Both the position numbers and the translations under genes were made by a program. DNA of 64,000 nucleotides from Salvator merianae (taxonomy: Eukaryota > Chordata > Lepidosauria > Squamata > Teiidae): positions 26,610,186 through 26,674,185 of the forward strand of contig QVOM02000073.1 in NCBI GenBank assembly GCA_003586115.2, in the 5' to 3' direction. Position 1 is the first letter of the stretch. Each line of letters begins with the position of its first letter. This document shows, in pieces, positions 35,429 through 46,880 of this stretch. The notes beneath the pieces are model-generated. The model ran no database searches. It saw nothing but the letters and a program-made list of their open reading frames with translations, and was not told the DNA's origin.

Positions 35429-36547
35429 GGGTTTGTTTGCACTTGGTACTAGACAGTGTCTGAGATACTCACTAGCAAAGTGCCTCCACACTCTGGGCCT
35501 GTTCGCACTTAGGTCAGCAGAACGTTCCAATTAGCATGCTTCAGGCCGGTGCAGATGAGGAGAGGTTCCGCACATTCGCACTCGTTGGCGGTAGACCGTA
35601 CCCGAAGCATAGCTGGCTGCCTCGTCAGTGTGAATGCTTCGGCACCAGGTCCGTACCTGCTCCTTCACCGGTTCCCGGACGTCCCTCCCTCCGATGATCG
35701 CCATTGGCGGAACGCTCTTTCCTAGTGGCATCATTTCCACGGCCACGCTCTGAAGCTGCGGAGCCGACTTCGCATCTGGCAATAGGCAGAAGGGGCCGGA
35801 TTACGGAGCCGTTGCGAAGACGGCGGAAACCGGACGCAGCTTCGTCCTCGCTTATGATGTACGCTCCGAAGCAGGCGGGCATCTGCGTAGCGAGGAATGG
35901 CGAATGCGGAAACCGACTACATCCACTGATGTCAGAGCGACAGACAGGAAACAAAAGACGAGGGGAGTGCGAAAGCACCATCCCCGATCTTCACTCGATC
36001 GTGCAAGTCGGAATGAAGACAAGTAATTACTTGTCTTGCCTTACCCAACATCAGGTACGAATCAGGGGAGGTTGGGTTCGGATCAGGTGAGGCGCATGCC
36101 TGCGGCAGTGCAAAAGCTCCGTTCCAGCGAGCGCCTAAGAACAGTCTACCACTGTAGTGCGAACAGGCCCTCTGCGGGGACCCTCGTGCCTGGGAGCAGC
36201 AAAATACTGCTCCTGATCACACTAGCTGAGAATCAGCTCCTAGTAACATGCATTTGCACGAGGAATGCACGACCATGCCACATGCAGTGGCTGCACCTGC
36301 ATGATTGCTCAATTGCACCTGTATGCTGCATGATGCTGCCAGTCGCCATGGCAGTGGCCGGATATTTCCTGACTGCTATCATGGTAAGGATTGAGCCAGC
36401 ACACCAGCATTCACACTGTGAATGCTTGTATCCTGCTTGTATTGAAGACTAGGGCCACGCAATGTGGATGGTGTCTGCACTGCATGATCAATACTATGTT
36501 AGAATAGGATAATTATCTGTTCTAATATGATAAGTGTGAAAATGTCC
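35429..36547 (+). mobile_element. Family A foldback, interrupted by another foldback
   Basis: Left terminus GGGTTTGTTTGCACTTGG, right terminus the complement of GGACATTTTCACACTTAT. Flanked by ATT at 35426-35428 and 36548-36550, a 3-bp target duplication. The left part (CACTCACTAGCAAAGTGCCT-like) and right part (GGGAGCAGCAAAATACTGCT, GTCGCCATGGCAGTGGCCGG, TTAGAATAGGATAATTATCT) match 8774-9221. The 676-bp element at 35495-36170 sits inside it. Confidence 0.85.
35495..36170 (+). mobile_element. Family G foldback (676 bp), copy 1
   Basis: Perfect outer terminal repeat GGGCCTGTTCGCACT at both ends, with TCT duplicated at 35492-35494 and 36171-36173. Sequence differs from its host element and is GC- and CpG-rich. 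It is homologous to 36806-37365 in the opposite orientation. GACAAGTAATTACTTGTC near 36019 is a perfect internal palindrome. Open frames of 118-138 codons across it are not shared by the second copy. Confidence 0.9.
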
Positions 36548-36563
36548 ATTGACAGCATTCTCT

Positions 36564-36738
36564 GGCCCTTCCTGCACTAGAATTTATTCTGGATTATATC
36601 CCAGAATAGGGATCTGGCATCCTCATGCTAGTACAAGCTACAACACTCCTTGCCTGGGGCCTACCATAATCTGTACTAGCATGTGGTTGGCAGGTCCCGA
36701 TTCCAGGATCTAGAATAAGGCCTAGTTTAAAAAGGGCC
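36564..36738. mobile_element. Family B foldback MITE (175 bp)
   Basis: Termini GGCCCTTCCTGCACTAG and the complement of GGCCCTTTTTAAACTAG. Flanked by TCT on both sides (36561-36563, 36739-36741). Interior GGATTATATCCCAGAATAGG and CATGCTAGTACAAGC match 17576-17745. Confidence 0.88.
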
Positions 36739-36805
36739 TCTGTCTCATTTGTTTGGACTTCTTCTGCATGATAGTTTCTCCAGGCATAGCGATCTGCTTT
36801 ACAAT

Positions 36806-37365
36806 GGGCCTGTTTGCACTTCCGAGGCAGACCATTCTTGGCTGCTCGCAAGAATGGAGCATTCACACTCGTGCATGCACAAGCCATTCCCGATTCTCAC
36901 TGAGGCTCGCCTGATATATACCTGAAGCTGTGGAAGGCTAGACAAGTAATTTGCTGTCTTGATTGCAACCTGTGAGATCAAGTGCAGATCAGGGACATTG
37001 CTTTTGCACTGCTTCCTGGCTCTAAATGACAATGGGGAGGGGTTGGCACGGCCACGCAGGCGCGGTCCACTGTTTTGCAACCTGGTTTGCCCTTTGGGCT
37101 TCGTACCCTGGCTGCTGTTTCAAAGACAGTTCCGAAGCAGTAGCTCTATGTTTCGGATTACTAGCTCTATCTTCACATCCGTGCCTCTATGATTCGTTAC
37201 CTCACTTCCTGCCTGGCAGATTCCCATCCACACTGCTCCCTTTGCTGGTCAGCTTGGAGTCATTTCCCTGACTGGCAAGTGTGTATAGCACTCAACAGAC
37301 TCCATCTTCACCAGCCTGAAGCCTGCTAATTAGAACGTTCTCCTCTGGTAAGTGTGAAAACATCC
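36806..37365 (-). mobile_element. Family G foldback (560 bp), copy 2, inverted
   Basis: Left terminus GGGCCTGTTTGCACTT, right terminus the complement of GGATGTTTTCACACTT. Flanked by AAT at 36803-36805 and 37366-37368. The right end GCCTGAAGCCTGCTAATTAG then AACGTTCT is the complement of the left end of the copy at 35495. GACAAGTAATTTGCTGTCTT and GATCAAGTGCAGATCAGGGA match that copy's complement. Confidence 0.85.
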
Positions 37366-37368
37366 AAT

Positions 37369-38019
37369 ATCTCCATTCAAAGTATTTACCAAGAGTTAAC
37401 TAAGTTTTCTTGTAATTTTGGTTTATTTATTTTGCACAAATTTTTATTGCCTTGCCTCAACATTTATTACCTTCTTTTCTGATCTTTGCTTCTAAGTACT
37501 TAAAGGCTTTTTAAAAATAGTGACCACAGAGATTATAACTATACTCTTCTACCAGTTCTTCTCAGCACTGTCAAAGCAAATGATTTCTAAAATAGAAAAG
37601 CAAATGATTTCTAAAACTGGTCAGTCTCCTGAATTCAAGGATTCTTAAAATTCATACCTTTGGATTTTGCAATCTTGAGTCAAATGCCAACTTCTGTCAA
37701 TGCTGGAGTTATCCCTGGATAGAGTGAGCCACACAGACTGAGCTGCAGTCTCATTTGTATTTCATTCCAGGTCTTGCTGTTGCTTTAGAGGTCTAGTGCC
37801 AAGTGGACTTCTCCAGGATGGTACTTACTGTATTGCCATGTTATTCTTGCTAGAGGTTCTGATGATTAGATGAATTCATTTACTTATGGTCTGTTTCAGC
37901 TTATCACATATTCAAAGAGTCTCTTCTGTTGTCTTTATGTATAACCCTATGTGTTATTTTAAAACTCCATTAAGTTTATATTTTACTCACATTCTATTCC
38001 AAAATATGACTTAAATGCA
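37369..38019. other. No gene seen; 22-bp tandem duplication
   Basis: AAAGCAAATGATTTCTAAAA is directly duplicated at about 37573-37617. Nothing else identified. Confidence 0.4.
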
Positions 38020-38425
38020 GCCCTAAGTGACTTGGGCCCTGGTTCGCTCAAGGAGTGTTTTCTCCCATATAGACATGCCAGAGTATTACCATCATAAAGT
38101 GAGGGTCTTCTAGACCTCCCTCTTTCAGATGTGCAAGGAGCAGTGACACATGAGAGGGTCTTTTCTGTGGTTGTCCACAGACCTAGAACTGCCTCACTCT
38201 GGAGATACACCAGGTGACAACTTTGTATGTCTTTTGGCACCTAGTTAAAACATGCCTCTTCACCCAGGCCTTTAATGCTTAGCTTCTTCTGAGTGTTGCC
38301 CTGCCAGGGAGAAAGAGTTATATTTTAATGTATGTTTTACCCCAGTTAATGGTTGTTACCTTTTTATTGTTGTGACACCCCCTGGAACCAGCTGAAGGGT
38401 GGGGATATACTCAAATAAATGTTAT
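38020..38425 (+). mobile_element. L2-like LINE 3' end fragment
   Basis: GGTCTTTTCTGTGGTTGTCC-AC-GACCTAGAACTGCCTC parallels the FSVAAPRLWNSLP coding region of the 50.1 kb LINE. ACATGCCTCTTCACCCAGGC parallels its TTTCTCTTTGCCCAGGC, and the tail has CACCCCCTGGAACC, GGGTGGGGATAT and CAAATAAATG. No open frame remains. Confidence 0.7.
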
Positions 38426-39846
38426 ATGTTATTGCAAGCACTGTTTTACATAAGCATTTTTCAGGGTTTGTCAGGATTTTTCCTTGTTAAGAGTGTACAT
38501 GTCAAATTTTATACAGAGTAAATTTCTCCTTTTCAATGCAAGGAGTATAGCAGAACACTGTATTGCTGTGTGAGCAAGTGCCACAGTGCTGATGCATGCA
38601 AGGAGAGATTAACACACAGTTTTAGGTGAACCAGAGAGATAACTCTCTCAGGTACCTCTGGAACAGAGCAATCTTTTACACTGCAACTATGGAATGAAAT
38701 TTATGGATGGCCAGTATGATCTGTTGGTATGAGAAGTTGTAGTTTTGACACCGTGAGAGAAAAAAAAGAGAAAAAAAGAAAAGTCACTAAAAACCTTCAG
38801 AGGGTTGGCATTTAGAAACCAGGCAAGTAAGGGAGATGAAACAATAGTGTGCATAAAAGAGAAAGTGGATAAAGAGAAGCTTTTGTTTCCACTAAAAAAA
38901 TCTATAATCAGGGACCATCCACTAGAGCAGAATTTGAAAGATTCAGTAATAACAGCAATAACAGCAAAGTTCAAACAGCATGTGGGTAAACTATTGAATT
39001 TGATATGATACAGTTATCATGACTACCTAAATTATTTTAAAATACTACCAAATTCATATTTTAGGGGTAGATTTCCACTCCAGCTCTTTTGGAACGCTGA
39101 TCACTTTTTGCTCTTTAATCTTATAGTTATATCTATGTAGGACTGTGTTGGGACTACCCAAGGAACAAATTTGCAAAAAAACAAAAACAAAAACCCCCCA
39201 GCTTATTTGCATACAAGATTCAATCATCCAGGGAAAAAAAAATGCTGTAGTAGAAAGCTACTCCAAGTACAAGTCTATGGGGCATTGAAACAGGACAAGT
39301 TCATGCATTTCTGTTGGAGTAAGCTTTTGATAATATCCAGCATAATTTAGCACTAAAAAACAACCTTACACCTTTCTCAAGTCTGAGTTTGTCATTTTTA
39401 ATGAGCTTGTAAAACAGCTCATGTTTCAATTTTGTGTTATGATGCAACTACTGTTTCATTGTTTTTTAAAAGGGCAATTTGGTATAAGCTAATGTGTGCT
39501 CCTCCACTTAAAGTTTAATGGTTCTAGTTTCTAAGATTTTGCTTTCCATTCATCTGTAACAATGCAGATGTATAGAACTCTAGTGGTGTTGCTTTATATC
39601 AGTGTGGCAGGCCTTTGTTAGATTGGACATAAAATCAATCCAGCAAAAATGGAGTGTTACAAAAGCAATACATATTCATTCAAACAATTGAATGTTAGGA
39701 TGTCCTTTTAATTTTCTATACACTATCAGGGAGTGGTTTCCCATCTATTATTTATAATTCAGTGAATCCAAGGAGTATAGATATTTATAGTTGGATTCAA
39801 TATGCTATTCCTCTTTATGGATTAAAACTAGACTTGGCCACACTTA
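38426..39846. other. No feature identified
   Basis: A 67-codon frame at 38805-39008 has no recognisable domain. A-rich runs near 38759-38785. No repeat terminus. Confidence 0.3.
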
Positions 39847-40211
39847 GGACCTTTCTGTACTTACCTTGCCTTATTATGGACACACTGGTCCAGAATATAG
39901 CAAGGCACGGTCTGGAACAGTGCCATCTGCATGATGATGGTGGTTCACACTGGCCCCACACCAGCCCCAAAGCTCACACAGGCTTCAGTGGGCTCCAAAT
40001 AGCTAAGAACAAAGGTTCCTAGCCCTGGAATCACTGGGGAACTCATTTTGGCTGTGTGCTTTGGTGCGCTGCTGAAATGATCCCCCTGGTAGTCTGAAAA
40101 ACAGAGACATTCCTTCTTCACAAGGGTGATTCAGATCACCCTTGCTGGTGCACAAGTAGATGTGTTTAGTCAGGTCCACCGGTGGCCAAACCAAGGACCT
40201 CTTGATCTGGA
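39847..40211. mobile_element. Foldback-type element (family C), boundaries uncertain
   Basis: GGACCTTTCTGTACTTACC resembles a foldback left terminus. GTGCCATCTGCATGATGATG, GCCCCAAAGCTC and GGTTCCTAGCC recur in order at 56925-57070. It abuts a family A element at 40212. The right terminus is not clear. Confidence 0.4.
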
Positions 40212-40654
40212 TAATGTTCTGGGTGTTTTCACATTTTCCTTCTTAAAATGGGGTAATTATTCCATTCTAAGGTGAAATGGACCATGAAGATCAGACACCC
40301 TCTGCACTGAGGGGTCCTAGGTCTGCACCTGAAGCTGGCTACAGGCATTTGAAGTGCAAATGCTGGTAGCTGTGCCTGATCCTGACCATGGCAACAGTCA
40401 GAAAGTGGCCAGCTACTACGATGGCAACTGGCAGGGCCACTCAGAGCACAGACCAACACAAGCACAATGAGCCTATCACACAGGTCCAATCGGGCGATTG
40501 TGCAGGTGCAAACAGTTCATTACACTGCCCCAGTTGTTGCACCATTAGTTAAGTGATGCTGCACCTAACCAGGAAGTGACTAATTAGCGCTCCACAGCTA
40601 GCTGTGATTGTGAGTGGCTGTAGCCTGCTCCCAATTGCTTAGGCCCCCGCAAGG
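40212..40654 (-). mobile_element. Family A foldback, reversed
   Basis: Starts GGGTGTTTTCACATTTTCC with the family hairpin (AATGGGGTAATTATTCCATT) right after. GCCATGGTCAGGATCAGGCA-type text, GGCAACTGGCAGGGCCACTC, CTCCACAGCTAGCTGTGATT and the complement of GCACCTTGCGG-GGCC match 46463-46879 reversed. The expected far terminus is missing where it joins the next foldback. Confidence 0.7.
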
Positions 40655-41850
40655 TGCCTATTCGCACTTCCCACACTAGAATGGGCCAATTAGCCCATTC
40701 TAGTGTGGAACGGGCCCCATGGTGCAGACACTGTCTGCACCATGGTGCCTTAAATCTGATCTTAGCCTGGCTACCATCGTTAGTGAGTGCAAACGCCAAT
40801 AGCCATGCCTGATCCTAGCCACAGCAGCAGCCAACAAGCAGTTGCTGCTGCCATGGTGAACACAGCAGCTCCAAGTACGTGCATGTGCATGCGCAGTGGG
40901 CAATTGGACCTACCCCTTCATGCGGGCCCCAGTTGGGCCCACGCCATCATGATTGGGTGTGGAATGCTGGATGGGGCCACGCTGTGCCCCGTCTGACATT
41001 TTGGTGCCCAATTGCGGGCACAAAGGGCAGTCGCTGCAGCAGTGGCCTGCAAGTGTCAGGCTTCTGCCATGGTGACCGGGAGGCCCACGCAGTGCACATG
41101 CACGAGGATGCAGCTCGCACATGTGCACTGGGCCCCTCCTCCCATAGTGCAATCGGGCCTTCCCGATTGGGGTGGCCTGATTACCCCAACGAGGCCAGAT
41201 GGGCCCAATTGGGGCACCGTGGACCCAATTGGAAAGGCCCAATCATACTGGGGGGGGAGGGGCCCAGTGTGCACGCTTGAGCCACGTCCTCACATGTGCA
41301 CACTGTGCAGGCCTCCCGGTCACCATGGCAGCAGCCTGACACTTGCAGGCTGTTGCCGCAGCGACTGGCCTTCGTGCCCGTGATTGGGCACCAAAACGCT
41401 GGATGGGGTGCAGCATGGCCCTATCCAGCATCCTAGGCCCAATCATGGCAATGTGGGCCTGACTTCCTAGTCACACAAAGGGGTAAGCCCCATTGCCCAT
41501 CATGCATTGTGTGATTGTGAGATTAAGCATGCGTGATGGGTGGGCTGATCGCCCAGAGGATGACTGTCGCCGCCATGGAGAAGGTAAGTGCAGACGTATC
41601 CTCACCTGAAGCTAACTTTGAACTTCAAGTGAGGTTTCAGACACCTTTTTACTTCTCCAACAGTAGTATGGATCGGCAACAGATGAGGTCTGCTGCCGGT
41701 CGCTACAGCCATCTGCCGGTGCGAATGCACTTGACTCGTGAGCATTCCTGACGCTCACTAGTTGCAAGTGTGAAAAGGCGGAATGTGTGAACGACTTGAC
41801 TAGCAAGTGTGCTTGATGCTTGCTAGCAGCAAATGTGAAAAGGTCCTCTG
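40655..41850 (-). mobile_element. Large GC-rich foldback element(s), ~1.2 kb
   Basis: Left end GCCTATTCGCACTTCCC with hairpin ACTAGAATGGGCCAATTAGC and its complement; right end near GCAAATGTGAAAAGGTCC (or GCAAGTGTGAAAAGGCGG at 41781). Inside, roughly 40925-41100 and 41290-41480 are inverted arms of each other: both contain GTCACCATGGCAGCAGCCTG-type text, TGGGCACCAAAACG-type text and GGATGGGGCCACGC/GGATGGGGTGCAGC. The right part matches 4590-5863. No conserved coding frame. It may be two fused copies. Confidence 0.6.
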
Positions 41851-42817
41851 TCTAAAGCAGAAGGAGTGTACCAGCTGTGGGCAAGACCTATCTGTTCAGC
41901 ACTACATGCACGCTGATGAAGCCCAGAAGAGAACTATGAGGTTTGTATTCCAGAACAAAGGTAACTGCAGAAAGGCCCTTCACTGCTAACTGTTTGAAAC
42001 CAAAATGGAAAATTAGTGAAATGTAACTTCCATCTTATGGATTTTAATAGGCCTACTATTCTAAACATAATCAAGATAGGTCTGTCTTTATATCTTGTTG
42101 CTTTTTAGTGACAGTAACAGCTAATTGTGACATCACCATTCATTCCTTCTATTAGCTAAGACTGCATCTTCATTTCACATTAAAGGCACCTTAAATAAGG
42201 GCTCTTTCCATTACTCTCATGGTGACTAACTGCCCTGAGGTCTGGATTAAGATGCCTTTACTGCATAGTGCAAGAAGAGCCTAAATTATAATAATTGATT
42301 GTATCCTAGATCAAAATGATTTCTGCTGTTTTTCAAGCAACCTCACAAGAATTGTACTAGGCACTCCACTTAATATCTAAAGTTGTCTTAATCCAAATCA
42401 GTACAATGATCCCAGCTGTACCAATCTGCTGAATAGGCAAACTAATAACAACACAGATGAGAAATTGTTTATCTCCAGTTTAATGATGAGAGAGAATTTA
42501 CTCATCCATCTTTCTTCAAGGTTGAATGAATGGATGAATGAATGAATGAAAATGCTAGCAGATTACAGGAAAGAAGAGAAAAAATGAAAACAACAACAAA
42601 AACCAATCAGATCAATTTCTTATGAGATCTTTTAGCAATGTGCTAATCCTACATTAATTCAAGGGAGAATGAATGGGCATTTCAGTTCAAAGTGGCTGGG
42701 GAGAAGAATGCTTTCCCTGAAGTCCCTTCTTTCAATGTCACTGGTGTATGTAGCCACACACAATGCCACTGTCATTCTTTTTTAATTATCAAGAACAGAC
42801 ACAAAATCTGCCCCTAT
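41851..42817. other. No gene seen
   Basis: AATAAGGGCTCTTTCC near 42195 and GTGCAAGAAGAGCC near 42269 are a possible short foldback pair (~90 bp). (AATG)n-like TGAATGAATGGATGAATGAA lies near 42523. No coding motif. Confidence 0.3.
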
Positions 42818-43166
42818 ATTTATTTATTTGCATTTTCATTCTACCCTATACCCAAAGGTATGTTTTTATTCGATAAAAACAAAATATAAAATGAGCGCAC
42901 TAAAAACAATAACAGTGCTTGAAATTGGGGAGTAGGCCAGTTGAGAGCCATCTTGAAACTCTGGAAGTGGGTGTGAGTGCACTTGACCAGGAGCAGGCTA
43001 CTTGCTTCCAGTCCAGTCATGGAGCACAATTTAGTGCTCCATAGCTAGCTGCGATTGGGAGCATCTAGAGTCTGCTCCCAATCATGTGGGCCTCTGCAAA
43101 GTGCAGAAGCACTTCAATAGTGAGTGGCCCTGATGCTCACTAGCTTAAAGTGCGAACAGGCCCTAA
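42818..43166. mobile_element. Antisense LINE-tail segment joined to foldback element
   Basis: The left ~100 bases (ATTTATTTGCATTTTCATTC ... AAAACAATAACAGTGC) match 23655-23765. The right part has GTGCTCCATAGCTAGCTGCG, AATAGTGAGTGGCCCTGATG and terminus AAGTGCGAACAGGCCC of the foldback superfamily. The left terminus of the foldback proper is not identified. Confidence 0.55.
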
Positions 43167-43617
43167 TGCTCCTTCTCCTAATCTGATTCTTCAGCCTCCC
43201 AGCTCCATCTCCCTTCCACATCACCACAGCAATGGTAGACAATTCCCCCCACTTACCCTGCCTCAGCACAGTATTCCTCGTCCCCAAAATAGATCAAATA
43301 AACTGAAACAATTTTAAACAAGAGGCAAATTGAAAACAACTAAATTGCGCCCATAGGTAAAAACAAAACAGAAATGCAACCTCTCCCCAAACAAAGGGGC
43401 TGGACCCAAGAGGAGTGGCCCTCATCCTCATTCTTCACCAGGTAAATCCCCCAAAGCAGTGACCTCCTTTGTGTGTCCACCCCTTCAATGACAGATCCAA
43501 TGGTGGCAACTTACATATAGTCCCAGCAGATGAAATTACTGGGACCAGATGCTGGCTTTTGATGAACTGCCTTGCAGGGCCCAGTCCTCCCAAGAAGCAG
43601 CAAACAGCCTTATTGGT

Positions 43618-43863
43618 GCCAAAGATAAGCCAAACTGGTTCAGGTTCAAACCTGATTGAATTAAACAGCGGGTGTTTGAATTCCAGCCAAACAAAGGGTG
43701 TTCAAATGAACCTAGAGCCCACACCCTGTCTAATCTGAGGTTCAAAAGTGTTCAAAAGGTTTGCCTTCAAACTGAATAGCCTATTTTGTTCAAAGAAAAA
43801 AGTTCAAACTTGAACTGAACAAAGGGGGGTTTGGTCTGATTTCAACCAAACAGCAAATCTCTA
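43618..43863 (-). mobile_element. TAGAGATGTG-group hAT MITE, reversed and decayed
   Basis: Dense GTTCAAA/TTTGAAC motifs. Left part AAAGATAAGCCAAACTGGTT resembles TAGAGATGTGCCAAACTGG; right end AACAGCAAATCTCTA matches the arm seen at 49741-49771. The target duplication is not clear. Confidence 0.5.
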
Positions 43864-45009
43864 GTCCCTACCAATCAAATACTTCCTTGTAAAGTGGAAA
43901 CCTCACTACCATTTCCCAATCTACCAGCAATTTCTCTTCCTTTCCTTACTATCTTCAGTAAGTGGTTGCACTTAAGAAAGATTCTGGTGCCTTGCACAGT
44001 AGGTGTATATGTAGACAGATATACCACAGATTCCATTCCTGCTATGTGATTAGAAATTCTACACCCAGTTTCTCATATTTATGAGAAAAAAAAGGATGTT
44101 CTGGTTGTGTGCAGTGTTCCAGATCACTAGACCGTCCTCTGTGTCACAGACTGACCTATGATGAATTGCAAGAGCAGCACTGGGTATTTTATTTTGGCAT
44201 AAATAGTAAAGCAAGGATGAAAAAATTGATAAAAATGCAAGGTCAGGAAAAGAATACAGAAACATTCTGGTTACAATCCATAGTGCATCCTGGTTGAGTG
44301 AAGCAACCTAATACGGTGGCATAGATGTATATTATACATGACATTTACATCATGATCAGAAGCATATATGGAGTCATTGTATGTTACTCAAATATTTTCA
44401 CCTTTTTGAGGATCTTTCACAAAGGAAAAAACATGAAAATATAGTGTTTTTGTTTTTAAAAATAGAATTCTGTAATCAAATTTTCCTAAAAATTATGAGT
44501 CTATTTCTATATAGTATGCTGTTGAAAAATGCCAATTATTTCTGTTTATGTTGAAACTTACTACCTGGTTCCTAGGCAAGTTCACAGATAATTAGAATGC
44601 TTTAAGTTAAATCACATTTAAAGAGGTATTATTTATTTTTATTTCTAAAATAAAACTGATTTTTGAACTGGCTTTTTTTTCTTCTAAGTGATCATTTCAA
44701 GAAAACTATCTCTGTAAACTTCTGCCTCTCTATTTCTTCCTCCCTCTGTCTCTTCCAGACCCTCCAGACAACAAAGGAAAATGGCAACTTTTTTCAGAAG
44801 CATCAAATTTTCCTCTTGGGAAGTCATTGAGTTGGCCTGGTATCCCAGCAGCACTTCCCTATTTTATGACCACCCATCATCGTTTACAGCAAATATGGCA
44901 AACTGAACTGGCACTGCCTTGGAATGTGTCACGCCAAAGAATAATCAGAACTGGCACTGTAGGACGAATGCTGGCTTTTCTTGGAATGTGCAGGAGATCC
45001 TGTGAGAGA
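43864..45009. other. No feature identified
   Basis: AT-rich; no motif-bearing frame or repeat terminus. Confidence 0.3.
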
Positions 45010-45310
45010 CATGCAAATTGCAGTTCATGTTCAAAAATTCATCCAAACAGTCCATGTTTGAAACTTTTTGCATCAAACTGAACAGGCATTTGTTCAAATA
45101 TCTGGAAATTCAATCAAACCAAACCAATCCCCCATTCACAAACACAAATGATCAGATAGTTCATGTTTGCTGTATTTTTGCCCTTGAAAAGGACTTTTTC
45201 AATGAAAAATTGGTTTTGCTTTTTTTTTTTTTTTACCAATTTAAGTTCAAAATTGAACGTGAACAATCACTTGTTTGATTAAATGGTTTGCCACTGAGCT
45301 GAGCACACAT
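45010..45310. mobile_element. Possible decayed hAT MITE of the GTTCA-rich group
   Basis: CAGTTCATGTTCAAAAATTC, GTTTGAAAC, CAAACTGAACAGGCATTTGT and TTGAACGTGAACA show the same motif density as the other members. Neither terminus is certain. Confidence 0.35.
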
Positions 45311-46462
45311 TTTTTATATTTCTAGATCCTGAACTTTCTATAATTTGGCATAACAGACATGGACTTGCAGCGTAGTGGCCCTGCCTGCTGTTCTGTCTGC
45401 CTGCTAGAGCTCTGATTTTATGCTGGATTTTTAGGTGCACCTGCAGGCTCCCTTTTTGCTCTTTCTTTTCCTTTTTCAAGGTTTTTAACTAGTGGTCATG
45501 GTCTCTAGAGCCTTTTCACTTTGGGAAACTAAAAACCAGAGGGAAATGCTTATATAAACAAATAATCTTTTTTATGCTTCTGCCATCCTTCTCTTAGAGA
45601 TCAGCTGCCTTCAAAGATGAAATTGAATTCTTCTGGTTCTCCTTGCTTCTGTGGGAAGAACACATGAACTGTTTGTTTCTCCTTAAGGAAGTAAAATAAT
45701 GAGGCAAGGGAAGCAAAAGTCTGACATAGGAACAGTGCAGCTGCCTTGTAGATCACTGGTAACAGATTGAGAAAAAGCATTGGTGTGCACATGCCATGGA
45801 TGGAAAGTGATAGTGCCAACATTTTGGTCAAACATCTGGTGAATTCTGAGAGAAGTGAACATAAATTTCCTGGGAGCTTTTGTGTTTCTCTACCCTTAGT
45901 GATTTTTCATTATAGTGTTCTCTGTAACTGGCTTTGGATGGAGACCACATTCAAGATGTGTTCTGTCTTACACAGCCGATAAAATATTCTGTTTTGTTGT
46001 TGTTGCTATGAAGTAGCAGTTATTTGTATTCTAACAGTAAATGTATAAAGAAATAATAAATATGACTGGGATTTTTTTATGGCTTTTTTTTTCTTCATCG
46101 AAGACTGCTTGGGGATTCAGAGTGACAGACTGTTCTTTGATGCGATCTCATACAGTTCCTCAACCCAGTTAAGTTAGTGTACTTGAGTTTCAGCCAATTT
46201 TATTTAGTTCTCCAACTTAACAGGATTGTGAATTGGGCTGTCAGCCCCCTAACATGCTTTTCCTGCTGACAAGACTTTTTAAAAACTACTTATTCTTCTG
46301 ACCGTTTGAAAAAGCTACAGTGTCACTGAAGTGAACTTGTCCTTAGTGATCCATCCAAGCACAGCTACAACATATATAAAATCTGGGAAAAAAGGATAAA
46401 ACCAAATACATCTAGATTTGACTCAGTATTATCTTCAGTCCCAAATGTATTCTCCACAACCC
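45311..46462. other. No feature identified
   Basis: No motif-bearing frame or repeat terminus. Confidence 0.3.
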
Positions 46463-46879
46463 TGACCTGTTCGCACTTACCAAGTGCCAAGAATGCTTGC
46501 TACCCAAGTGGGTCTGCACCTTGCGGAGACCCAAGTGACCGAGAACAGTCTACAGCCGCCCCTGATAGCTATAACCTGTGGAGGTCTAATTTGTGCTGCA
46601 CAACCTTACAGGGAAGTGACAGTCACTTCTTGGCGACCAGATGAGTGCAATGATGTTATTGTGCTTGCAGATGACTGCATGCTACATGGCCCTGCCAGTT
46701 GCCATGGCAATGGCCAGATGCTCCCTAGCCATTGCCATGGTGAGGATCAGGTAAGGCTACTGGCATTTGCACTGTGAATGTTGGTAGCCTGCTTCAGGTA
46801 AGCAAGACACTGCATGGTCTGTTCCACCTTAGAATGGAATATTTATCCCATTCTAAGGAGGAAAGTGTAAAATGACCCA
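46463..46879 (+). mobile_element. Family A foldback element
   Basis: Left end TGACCTGTTCGCACTTACC; right end GGAGGAAAGTGTAAAATGACC with the hairpin CCACCTTAGAATGGAATATT just before it. CCGAGAACAGTCTACAGCCG, CATGGCAATGGCCAGATGCT and GTGAATGTTGGTAGCCTGCT match the other family A copies. hAT copy B is inserted at or just beyond its right end, so the target duplication cannot be read cleanly. Confidence 0.8.
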
Positions 46880-46880
46880 C

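Noticed and set aside
36019..36036. Perfect palindrome GACAAGTAATTACTTGTC considered as an operator-like site
   Set aside because: It lies in a foldback transposon where internal symmetry is expected, and there is no gene for it to regulate.
35704..36090. Frames of 118-138 codons in the GC-rich element at 35.5-36.5 kb
   Set aside because: High GC removes stop codons by chance, and the inverted sister element at 36806-37365 does not preserve the frames.
38805..39008. 67-codon frame rich in Lys, Ile and Leu
   Set aside because: A vague resemblance to transposase linker sequence was considered, but no diagnostic residue supports it.
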